Assembly (NCBI GenBank): GCA_028285105.1
Contig: JANQQE010000024.1
Span: forward strand, 372,001 to 436,000
Direction of reading: 5' to 3'
DNA: 64,000 nucleotides
From: Alphaproteobacteria bacterium
Lineage (GTDB): Bacteria; Planctomycetota; Phycisphaerae; UBA1845
Position 1 is the stretch's first letter; the number at the start of each line of letters is the position of its first letter. Under the pieces are notes generated by a model, which did not search any database, had not been told where the DNA came from, and saw nothing but the letters and a program-made list of their open reading frames with translations. Shown here one piece after another: positions 26,863-34,736 of the stretch. The translations under genes were made by a program, and so were the position numbers.

Positions 26863-27501
26863 ATGATTGTACGACTGACCGGAAACGTTGTTGACGTCAC
26901 CGAAGAGTCGGCCATCCTCGAACGCGACGGCGTTGCCCGCGAAGTGCTGATCCCCGGATTTGCCGTCGGCGAACTGACCGCATGCAGAGGCATGGAGATG
27001 TCGCTGCACACCATCGAATTCATCGAGGCCAACCAATCCGGCGGAAACATGACGCCGCGATTGGTTGGCTTTGTGCATCCCGAAGACCGCGTATTCTTCC
27101 GGCATTTCATTTCGGTCAAAGGAATCGGACTGCGCAAAGCCATGAAGGCATTGGCCGAACCCATCCGTAAAATCGCCGACTGGATCGAATGCGGCGACAA
27201 GAAATCGCTCACCACGCTTCCGGGCATCGGTGGGCGGGCGGCGGAGATGATTATCGCCGAACTCAAGGGCAAACTCGAAGCATTCGCGCTGGGTGGCAGC
27301 AGCACCAACGGTCATACCGTCGACGTAGCCCGCTTCAACGATGCCCAGCGCGACGCCTTGGAAGTACTGACCGCATGGGGCGATCCGCGTCAGGACGCCG
27401 AACGCTGGCTTGAGCGAGCAGCACAGTTGCATCCGGATACGCAAATCGCAGAAGATTGGGTCAAAGCCGCCTACCGAATCAAGACCGGCGCAGAAGGTTA
27501 A
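26863..27501 (+). CDS. ruvA: Holliday junction branch migration protein RuvA
   Basis: 212 residues starting at ATG 26863 (MIVRLTGNVVDV), the normal RuvA start; an upstream in-frame start at 26818 adds residues not seen in the family. It has an N-terminal OB domain, then helix-hairpin-helix repeats (VKGIGLRKAMKAL and LTTLPGIGGRAAEMIIAELKGKL), a flexible linker and the C-terminal RuvB-binding domain (DALEVLTAWG). The last region is rather divergent. ruvB starts 15 bases downstream. Confidence 0.93.
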   Translation: MIVRLTGNVVDVTEESAILERDGVAREVLIPGFAVGELTACRGMEMSLHTIEFIEANQSGGNMTPRLVGFVHPEDRVFFRHFISVKGIGLRKAMKALAEPIRKIADWIECGDKKSLTTLPGIGGRAAEMIIAELKGKLEAFALGGSSTNGHTVDVARFNDAQRDALEVLTAWGDPRQDAERWLERAAQLHPDTQIAEDWVKAAYRIKTGAEG

Positions 27502-27515
27502 ACTCAAGAACAAAC

Positions 27516-28577
27516 ATGGCACGCGAACGAGTCATTTCATCTGAAACGCAGACCAAAGACCGCGACGTCTCCAGCGTCAGCCTGCGCCCGCAAACCATCG
27601 ACGAGATGGTCGGCCAACGTGCTGTCATCGAACGCATCTCCATCGCCATGCAAGCCGCCAAGCAGCGCGGCGAACCGTTGGAACACATCCTGTTCGACGG
27701 TCCGCCCGGTCTCGGCAAGACCACCCTCGCCCACGTCATCGCGAAGGAAATGACCGACAAGCCGCCGCGCATCACATCCGGTCCGGCACTCACCAAGCAA
27801 GCCGACCTGATGCCTTTGCTCACCAACCTTGAACGCGGCGACATATTGTTCATCGATGAGATCCACCGCCTGCCAAAAATTGTCGAGGAATTTCTCTATT
27901 CGGCGATGGAAGATTTTCGGGTGGACGTCACCATCGAGGGGGGACTGAGAGGCCGCGTGGTCAATTTCAACTTACAACCGTTCACGCTGATCGGCGCAAC
28001 GACGCGCGCGGGCTTGCTCGGCGGCGCGATGCGCGATCGATTCGGTTTGCAATTTCATTTGGCCTATTACGAAAACGAAGACCTCGCCACCATTTTGAGT
28101 CGCTCGGCCAGCAAACTCGATCTCAAACACGAAGACAATGCCCTCACGACAATTGCATGCCGAAGTCGCGGAACCCCGCGCGTGGCCAATCGGTTGCTTC
28201 GACGCGTTCGCGATTATGCACAAGTTTGCGGCGACGGATCGGTAACCGACGCATCAGCCACTCAGGCCCTCGCAGTACAAGAGGTAGACGAGTTGGGTCT
28301 TGATGAACTGGACCGGGCGTTCCTCACGACACTCATCAAGGTCTACGGCGGCGGACCTGCCGGTATCGAAGCACTTTCCGCAAGCATGGGCCAGGAGCGC
28401 GACACGCTCGAAGACGTCGTCGAACCCTACCTGCTGCAAATCGGCTTTGTCACCCGAACACGCCAAGGTCGCCAAGCCACCCAGGAAGCCTACGGCCACA
28501 TGAACATCGAAAAACCGACATCGACCGCGTCCCCCCAAAATGGCGAACCCACCCCCTTTTCCGAACGCAACGACTGA
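27516..28577 (+). CDS. ruvB: Holliday junction branch migration helicase RuvB
   Basis: 353 residues, AAA+ ATPase that drives branch migration with RuvA. Walker A is DGPPGLGKTTLAH, Walker B is ILFIDEIHRL, sensor 1 is LIGATTRAGLL, the arginine finger region is GAMRDRFG and the C-terminal winged helix contains GGPAGIEALSASMGQERDTLEDVVEPYL. The start ATG at 27516 gives MARERVIS. The last ~20 residues are Pro/Thr-rich and outside the core. It follows ruvA directly. Confidence 0.97.
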   Translation: MARERVISSETQTKDRDVSSVSLRPQTIDEMVGQRAVIERISIAMQAAKQRGEPLEHILFDGPPGLGKTTLAHVIAKEMTDKPPRITSGPALTKQADLMPLLTNLERGDILFIDEIHRLPKIVEEFLYSAMEDFRVDVTIEGGLRGRVVNFNLQPFTLIGATTRAGLLGGAMRDRFGLQFHLAYYENEDLATILSRSASKLDLKHEDNALTTIACRSRGTPRVANRLLRRVRDYAQVCGDGSVTDASATQALAVQEVDELGLDELDRAFLTTLIKVYGGGPAGIEALSASMGQERDTLEDVVEPYLLQIGFVTRTRQGRQATQEAYGHMNIEKPTSTASPQNGEPTPFSERND

Positions 28578-28869
28578 TACTCAATCTGACGAATACTCAA
28601 TCCAAAGTTCTTTTGGGTGGCATTCACCTCTGACCGTCATTTCCGGCGCACGCGGAAACCCAGATTCCAGAAAAATTCTCGCTTCGCAACGTCCGAATAT
28701 CGTTTGTAGCGGCAGCTGGAGACGGGACCGAATCAAAGCTTTTAGCTCTGTGAAACGGTCCAGCCGCAGGTGACGATTGACTCGCCATTTTCCTGGCGCT
28801 ACGTTAAACTGTCCCCCTAACTATAAACGTAAGTTTACGGGCCGACCGAGGCCGATTCGGGCATTGTCC
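28578..28869. other. intergenic region, no gene seen
   Basis: There are 292 bases between ruvB and the repeat lipoprotein. A short frame over the ruvB end has no supporting signals. It probably holds the promoter of the next gene, but I cannot place it. Confidence 0.35.
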
Positions 28870-30756
28870 ATGCAGCGACCCCAATTCACTTCGAGATTCG
28901 CCAGACTCAGCGGAATTTTTGCGCTTATGCTGTGCGTCTCACCCGGGTGTTTTGAAGAAAAAGGCCGAGGCAACGGAGGTACGGTTGGCGATGTGCTCGA
29001 TGTCAACACTTCGGGCGTGGGCGACAACCCCGGCCAGGACTTCCCGAACTCCGGCGCGTTCGACGCCCGTGTGGTCAACGATAGCTCGACGACGGCCAAC
29101 GTACTGTTCGAATTCTTCCTCGGCGAGACGATCGTTCACCAGACGAACCTCATTGGCGTGGCTCCGGGCGAGTCCATTCCGATCGCTGGCCCGGAAGTCG
29201 CGGGTCGTCTGATTGTTGCTGGCGTTCGTGCGTCAGGTGAAGACCTGCCGACTGAAGAATTCGTATTTGGCATCGATATCACCAGCGGGCAGGAAGCCGT
29301 CTACACGATCACCGATCCGGTGGTGACCCCGCCATTACCCCCACCCGATAGCGGAACCAACGGTCCGCCAGACATGGGCACCAACGGCCCACCCGATCCC
29401 GGCACAAACGGTCTGCCGGAAGTTCCACCACCCGGTGGTGGTGGAGGCGGCGGTGGCGGTCCGGTCGATCCGCCGGAGACAACCGATTGCAACAACAACG
29501 AAATTGACGACGCCGTCGAATTGGCATCGGGGTCTGCGGCTGACTGCAATGGCAACGACATCCCTGACGAGTGCGATATCTCATCGGGTGAAGACAACGA
29601 CTGTGACGAAAACGGCGTGCCCGATCGATGCGACGTGGCTCAGAACATTGGTATCGATTGCAATGTGAACGGCGTGCCCGACGAATGCGATATCGCTGAA
29701 GGCACGAGTACCGATTGCGACGAAAGCGGCACGCCAGACGAGTGCGAGATCAATCCCGAAGAGGTCTGGGACTGCAACAACAATGACATTTTCGACGATT
29801 GCGACTTGGTCTTCGGGACAAGTGCAGATTGCAATGACAACGGGCGGCCTGACGAGTGCGACCTGAATGTTGAGTCGTCATTTGACTGCAACAACAACCA
29901 GACACCCGATGAGTGCGATATTGCCAGCGGTACCAGCAACGATTGCAATGAAAACACTCGCCCCGATGAATGCGATCTGTTCAGCACACCGGACTGCAAT
30001 GAGAACGGTATTCCCGACGATTGCGACATTGCCAGCGGAACAAGTGACGATTGCAACAACAATGACACGCCAGATCAGTGCGAGTTTGACGGCGAGACCG
30101 AATTCGACTGCAACGACAATGGCGTCCTCGATGAGTGTGACGCTATCAATCCGGAAATCGGCGACTGCAATTCGAACGGTGTTCCCGACGATTGCGACCT
30201 TGAATCGGGCGAATATTTCGATTGTAACGAAAATGGCGTGATCGATACTTGCGATGTCGATTCAGGAGAATTCCCGGATTGCAACAACAATAATCGCCCG
30301 GACATCTGCGACATCGACGGTGAGGTCTACACCGATTGCAACGAAAACGGGTTCATCGACCGCTGCGAAATTGAAGACGGACTTGCGCTGGACTGTGATG
30401 GCAACAGCATCATCGACGAATGCGAAATTCCGATCGATTCTGCAATGGACTGCAATCTGAACGACCAGATCGACGCCTGCGAATTCGACTGCAACGACTC
30501 GGGCTTGCCCGACGACTGCGACATCCTGTTCGGCAAGAGCATCGACAAGAACGGCAACAATGTCCCGGACGAATGCGAATGCCCAATCGAAGGCAACGCC
30601 TCACCGGGAACCTACACACGGTTCGCCGAATGCTTCACCGGCCCGGCGAGTGACGGCCAGATCCCGAGCGGATGCGGCTGCTACGATTTCGACGTCGATC
30701 AGGACATCGACCTAATCGACTACGGTTTATACAGCCGAGCCCTGTTCGGCGACTAG
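28870..30756 (+). CDS. lipoprotein with 20 DCN-type (EF-hand/thrombospondin type 3-like) repeats and dockerin-like end
   Basis: 628 residues. A signal peptide ends in a lipobox (LMLCVSPGC). A beta-domain spans residues ~50-150 (ARVVNDSSTTANVLFEFFLG), followed by a Pro/Gly/Thr linker including a run of eight Gly. Twenty units of about 19 residues with the pattern DCN-x-NG-x-PD-x-CD-x3-G then follow. The regular Asp/Asn and Cys pairs resemble calcium-binding thrombospondin type 3 repeats. The protein ends with DFDVDQDIDLIDYGLYSRAL, a dockerin-like EF-hand. It is probably surface exposed and stiffened by calcium. The start ATG at 28870 fits the signal; the upstream ATG at 28777 does not. Confidence 0.85.
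   Translation: MQRPQFTSRFARLSGIFALMLCVSPGCFEEKGRGNGGTVGDVLDVNTSGVGDNPGQDFPNSGAFDARVVNDSSTTANVLFEFFLGETIVHQTNLIGVAPGESIPIAGPEVAGRLIVAGVRASGEDLPTEEFVFGIDITSGQEAVYTITDPVVTPPLPPPDSGTNGPPDMGTNGPPDPGTNGLPEVPPPGGGGGGGGGPVDPPETTDCNNNEIDDAVELASGSAADCNGNDIPDECDISSGEDNDCDENGVPDRCDVAQNIGIDCNVNGVPDECDIAEGTSTDCDESGTPDECEINPEEVWDCNNNDIFDDCDLVFGTSADCNDNGRPDECDLNVESSFDCNNNQTPDECDIASGTSNDCNENTRPDECDLFSTPDCNENGIPDDCDIASGTSDDCNNNDTPDQCEFDGETEFDCNDNGVLDECDAINPEIGDCNSNGVPDDCDLESGEYFDCNENGVIDTCDVDSGEFPDCNNNNRPDICDIDGEVYTDCNENGFIDRCEIEDGLALDCDGNSIIDECEIPIDSAMDCNLNDQIDACEFDCNDSGLPDDCDILFGKSIDKNGNNVPDECECPIEGNASPGTYTRFAECFTGPASDGQIPSGCGCYDFDVDQDIDLIDYGLYSRALFGD
29485..30582 (+). repeat. 20 in-frame repeats, about 57-base period
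   Basis: Coding repeats begin with GACTGCAA or GATTGCAA, mostly every 57 bases and sometimes shorter. They lie wholly inside the lipoprotein gene and keep the reading frame. Confidence 0.85.
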
Positions 30757-30787
30757 TATTGTTCACGTCACGCCAGAACGATTCGGT

Positions 30788-31240
30788 ATGCGCGGAATCC
30801 CTCAAATCGCAATCGCCTTGAGCATTCCGTGGTGGATTTGCGCTTGCGGTCCCGAAACGGGAACGGACTTTACAACCAAGCTCGAAACAAAGATTCGAAG
30901 AGCGGATCGAATTGTCATTTATCGCATTGACGAAGACAAATCTTCAGATGAAAAGCCAAGCGCTTACGAGAGTTCGGACAAGTCCAAAATCAGAGATTTG
31001 TTCACCACCATAGACTTAAATGAAAGGCTCCTACCTTACTGCAAGTGTTACGGCGAAATCCGGATGGAACTCTTCGACGGTAATAGCACGATCGCTGAAA
31101 TGAGTTTGCATCATGGCAGTTGCATCAGATGGCACAACAGCCCATTCCAAGAGCAGGCGAAAATGACAGACGAGTCGCGCAAGCAGTTTCAAGCGTGGCT
31201 CGCAATTCACATCGACGGAGGATCAAATTCAGATGAATGA
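30788..31240 (+). CDS. putative small lipoprotein
   Basis: 150 residues. The N-terminus MRGIPQIAIALSIPWWICAC looks like a lipoprotein signal with lipobox ICAC. The mature part is charged and lacks a recognised domain; CKCYGEIRMELFDGNSTIAEMSLHHG suggests a beta-sheet. It starts 31 bases after the repeat lipoprotein and may be in the same transcript. Codon use looks less GC-rich than its neighbours. Confidence 0.6.
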   Translation: MRGIPQIAIALSIPWWICACGPETGTDFTTKLETKIRRADRIVIYRIDEDKSSDEKPSAYESSDKSKIRDLFTTIDLNERLLPYCKCYGEIRMELFDGNSTIAEMSLHHGSCIRWHNSPFQEQAKMTDESRKQFQAWLAIHIDGGSNSDE

Positions 31241-31481
31241 GTGCGGAAGTACACGAAACCCTTGATCTTTCTGCAGACTAGAGACACTCTTTTGTGCTGT
31301 TTTGTTGTTCATGCGGTTTGGTGCTTGGAATGAAATTTGTAAAGTCGGGGTATCGATACGACCAGCACTATCGCCAATCAAGGATTTGTGGGGCCAATCG
31401 TCAGACCAACGCGGCGTTATCTCCGGTTGGTTTGGGATCTCAGAGTTGCATCAGGAGTTGTGCTACACGGAACAAATAGGC

Positions 31482-31769
31482 ATGTATCTAATCATTGCCG
31501 GATTAAAGGAAGTGATCGATCGCCAGGAGTTCGGGCAGTTCTTCTGTCAGGTCTGCGACGATTGGTGCGAATATGAACTGCGTGTGACCAGCAATGTCTT
31601 TACACTGTTCTTCATCAATACGCACGTTCCGTGGGGCGATCCCGTCGAGCGCGTGATCTGCCAATCATGTGGGCGGGAGTTCAACACGGACGCCCTTCGC
31701 TATCACCCAAAGAATGCCATCCCGCGGCCTTCGCCCCACAAGGCGCGATTGGGTGACAATCAACCGTGA
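31482..31769 (+). CDS. small zinc-ribbon protein
   Basis: 95 residues. Two Cys pairs, CQVC (FFCQVCDDWCEYEL) and CQSC (VICQSCGREFNTDAL), frame a hydrophobic middle strand, a zinc-ribbon layout. The ATG at 31482 is preferred because the longer frame to 31302 adds 60 residues without recognisable features. No family name known to me. It may be a metal-binding scaffold like the other zinc-ribbon proteins here, but it lacks a membrane segment. Confidence 0.55.
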   Translation: MYLIIAGLKEVIDRQEFGQFFCQVCDDWCEYELRVTSNVFTLFFINTHVPWGDPVERVICQSCGREFNTDALRYHPKNAIPRPSPHKARLGDNQP

Positions 31770-31793
31770 TGCTCCCTATACGAATGTGAATCC

Positions 31794-32222
31794 TTGGACT
31801 GGGAATCGGCCAATCTTGTTGGGCACGCTGTTTGCACGATCGCGATGTTTGGGCTGATCTGGTTTGTGCAGATTGTTCACTATCCACTTTTTCATTGGGT
31901 GGGGCGCGACGGGTTTTGCGAATACGAGCGGCGACATCAACGGCTTACTACTTGGGTGGTTGCGCCTCTGATGATTGGCGAATTGGTTTCGTCGGTATTG
32001 CTCCTATTTCAATTGGATGGCGTTCGATGGACTTGGGCATTCGTCGGTTTTTGCCTGGTTCTTTTGAACTGGTTGTCTACGATTTTCTTGCTGGTGCCAT
32101 GCCATCGCAGTCTGCAAGACGCCTACGATGAGGCTGTCGTTTGCAGGCTTGTACGTGCCAACTGGATTCGCACTTTTGCCTGGACAGCTCGCGTTTATGT
32201 TGCGGTGTACCTCTTGACATAA
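31794..32222 (+). CDS. four-helix integral membrane protein
   Basis: 142 residues with four hydrophobic segments (VCTIAMFGLIWFVQIVHYPLF, TWVVAPLMIGELVSSVLLLF, WTWAFVGFCLVLLNWLSTIFLL, FAWTARVYVAVYLL). Conserved-looking His and Pro-Cys-His (VPCHRSL) lie near membrane ends. The start is TTG at 31794 with no clear ribosome binding site; an ATG at 31845 would remove part of the first helix. Function unknown. Confidence 0.6.
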   Translation: MDWESANLVGHAVCTIAMFGLIWFVQIVHYPLFHWVGRDGFCEYERRHQRLTTWVVAPLMIGELVSSVLLLFQLDGVRWTWAFVGFCLVLLNWLSTIFLLVPCHRSLQDAYDEAVVCRLVRANWIRTFAWTARVYVAVYLLT

Positions 32223-32238
32223 GCGCGAGTGCCAAGCG

Positions 32239-34404
32239 TCATGGTTGCGGCTGTGTCTGGTTCGGTGCGGGCAGGTTCAAGTTTGCGGCGATGGCGGTGG
32301 CTTCTTCGATTCGACCGGCGACGGCTAACAGATACATCAACTTGAATCGGGCAATGCGATCGTTGGCCGGTTTGTCAGCCCATTTGGCGATCGCCGCATT
32401 TATGTCTTCGGTTTGCCTAACCAACTCTGCCCAAAACTTTGTATATGTCGCATTAAGCGGTTCGCGGTTCAGGGCTTTGTCGAGGTGATCGATGCCCTCG
32501 CGCGTCAAGCCCTCGCGAAGTTCCAGCGTTGCCAGCAGGAAGTGCGGACGCCCAAGATCCCCGTTGATTTCAATCGCGCGAGTCAGCAGCCGCCGAGCTT
32601 CCGATTCCTCGCCGATCCTAACGAGTGCGGTGGCCAGAAAAATATGAGCCTCCGCGTTATCGGGGTGGCGTTCGACCAGAAAGCGGGCGAGGTTCATGCA
32701 CTGCCGAGAATCGCCCGCGACGTGATAAGCCGTTGCAAGGGCTAAACCCACATTGCAGCTTTGCGGACGCCGGGCGAACAGTTCATTCAAAATCGAAACA
32801 GCCGCCTCCGGTTTGTTCTGGCGGACGAGTACCGCCCCGAGCAACTTCGCCGCATCTCCGAATTCCGGATCGCGATCGACAATTTCGCGAAGTTGCTGCT
32901 CACCCTCGATCGGGTCATTGGCCCGGATGGCGTAGCGCGCGATCTCAAGCTTCGCCGCGAGAAACCTTGGAGAAATCTGAACGGCTCGTCGACAGCAAGC
33001 GTCGGCATCGTCCAGCTTTCCGAGGGTCCTAAATGCCTTAGCCATCTCCCATTCGTAACGGGCCATCGGGAGCAGACCGATCCGGTTGCCAAGCGCTAAA
33101 AGGTCAATACCCGATTCGATGTTGGCTTGGTCGGCGGCGTCAATTTTGGCCGGAGTGTTACCGGCGGGCTGCGCCAGTTGAACGCGGCGTGTGCCGACAA
33201 ATGCAATCGCCTTCGCTGTCGCCGCCTGGGCAATGACGAATACGGATCCGACGGCTGCGATGGCAATCATCACGCCAAACGGTGTGGTCCTTCCGGATCG
33301 CCGAATATGATGTTGACCAAACCGCAGCGTCGCGTGCTTCCGCATCCGTAGCGCCGTCATGATCAGATACGTACTGATGACTGCGAGCCCCAGCGCGAGA
33401 AGCGACGGAATTTTATCGTACATGCCCCAATAGACAACGATCGCCACAGCGAAGATCGCGGCCATCATTGATTCTTCCTTCCACGTGTAGTCGAAGCGGA
33501 CCGTCTTCTTCTTTTCGATTTCGTCCTTTTTCAGAAGTGCTGGTTTGCCGAATCCGAAGTAAAGAGCGTCCTTTGGACATACACTGACGCAGTCGAGGCA
33601 CTTCATGCAACCGGGATCAACGACCATGCCGAATCGTCGCACTTCTTCGTGAACGCGAACGTTCGACGTGCAACGGGCGGTGCAGTGGCCGCAGCCTTCG
33701 CAATCGTCGGTGACGCGAATCTTCCCTGGAGCGGCTGTATCAACCAACCCGAAGATGCCGCCATACGGGCAGCCGTAGGTGCAAAAACCCTTGTTGCCCA
33801 AAACGTAAACAATCAGGAAACCGCAAACGAGAAATGTCATCGCTGCGATGGGCCAATCGGGAAACCGTTCCCAGAAATCTTCTGTTGTCAAATGCATTGA
33901 GTACGGATCTTTGCTGCCCTTCATCGAAAGGCGCACGATCGTCGGCACGACGAACATGAAAATCGCGGCCAGCAACGGCACAAATACCAAGAGCCTGGAT
34001 CGAAACGGCTTCGGTTGAATGCCGAGTTTCTTGAGAAGCCACGTACACATGTCCTGAAGTGCCACGATGTGGCATCCCCATCCGCAGAAAAACCGCCCGA
34101 AAACAAGCGTCGTGAGAATGGTAATGGCGAAGAAGATGAACCCGGCATTGATCAGACTTTTGCTACCGAGCGTCTGCATGGCCTCACTGGGTTCAACCGG
34201 TGTGAGCGTCGATCCGGTCGCGTACCAATGGGCGAGGTGAGCGGCGAAGACAAGATGCACACCCAACAGTGTGAGCGCCCGCCATTTGCTATTTCGAGAA
34301 CGGCGGATTCCGGACGAACTGTCCGAAGATTTGCAGCCAGATTTCGCGGACCGATTTTTTACCGGCAGGGCAATGGATGTCTCGGTTTTATTCCGCGATC
34401 CCAT
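32239..34404 (-). CDS. membrane polyferredoxin (NapH/CcoG-like) fused to TPR domain
   Basis: 721 residues. The N-terminal membrane part has the cysteine motifs FCGWGCHIV and FCTYGCPYG found in NapH/RdxA/CcoG-type electron-transfer proteins. Two [4Fe-4S] ferredoxin motifs follow, CEGCGHCTARC and CMKCLDCVSVCPKDAL, then further membrane segments around residues 300-390. From ~430 to the end there are tetratricopeptide-type repeats (ISPRFLAAKLEIARYAIRAN, QSCNVGLALATAYHVAGD). It likely moves electrons across the membrane; the TPR tail may bind a partner. It is convergent with the four-helix protein. Confidence 0.88.
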   Translation of the reverse strand: MGSRNKTETSIALPVKNRSAKSGCKSSDSSSGIRRSRNSKWRALTLLGVHLVFAAHLAHWYATGSTLTPVEPSEAMQTLGSKSLINAGFIFFAITILTTLVFGRFFCGWGCHIVALQDMCTWLLKKLGIQPKPFRSRLLVFVPLLAAIFMFVVPTIVRLSMKGSKDPYSMHLTTEDFWERFPDWPIAAMTFLVCGFLIVYVLGNKGFCTYGCPYGGIFGLVDTAAPGKIRVTDDCEGCGHCTARCTSNVRVHEEVRRFGMVVDPGCMKCLDCVSVCPKDALYFGFGKPALLKKDEIEKKKTVRFDYTWKEESMMAAIFAVAIVVYWGMYDKIPSLLALGLAVISTYLIMTALRMRKHATLRFGQHHIRRSGRTTPFGVMIAIAAVGSVFVIAQAATAKAIAFVGTRRVQLAQPAGNTPAKIDAADQANIESGIDLLALGNRIGLLPMARYEWEMAKAFRTLGKLDDADACCRRAVQISPRFLAAKLEIARYAIRANDPIEGEQQLREIVDRDPEFGDAAKLLGAVLVRQNKPEAAVSILNELFARRPQSCNVGLALATAYHVAGDSRQCMNLARFLVERHPDNAEAHIFLATALVRIGEESEARRLLTRAIEINGDLGRPHFLLATLELREGLTREGIDHLDKALNREPLNATYTKFWAELVRQTEDINAAIAKWADKPANDRIARFKLMYLLAVAGRIEEATAIAANLNLPAPNQTQPQP

Positions 34405-34736
34405 AATCAGTACGCCAGTTGAAGATGCCCATACGGACAGCCAAGTATCGCAATGTGTCGTTGAAATGCAGGATCGGTACCGCTATTGCTGCCAGCCAGA
34501 TTCAGTTTACCCAATTCGTGGCGACAACTCACGCCTGCCTAATTTAACCCGCTGGCAGAGACGAATCATTGTCGGAGATTGTTCGAACCCGTCGAAAATA
34601 GAGGTCTCCATCGATTGTTCATCTGAAGCCGGCATAGAATGATCGTGTTATAAACATGGGAAATCCGATATGCTGGATCATACAGTAAGAGTGTCGGCCA
34701 CTTTGACCAATACGCACTTCTGATCGGATTGATTCG
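34405..34736. other. intergenic region between divergent genes, no gene seen
   Basis: There are 332 bases between the divergent polyferredoxin and DUF2339 genes, expected to carry both promoters. No confident -35/-10 pair, hairpin or small gene was found. Confidence 0.35.

Noticed and set aside
29485-30582. Regular 57-base spacing resembling a CRISPR array
   Set aside because: Repeats are degenerate, keep the reading frame and encode a calcium-type protein repeat; there are no unique spacers or cas genes.
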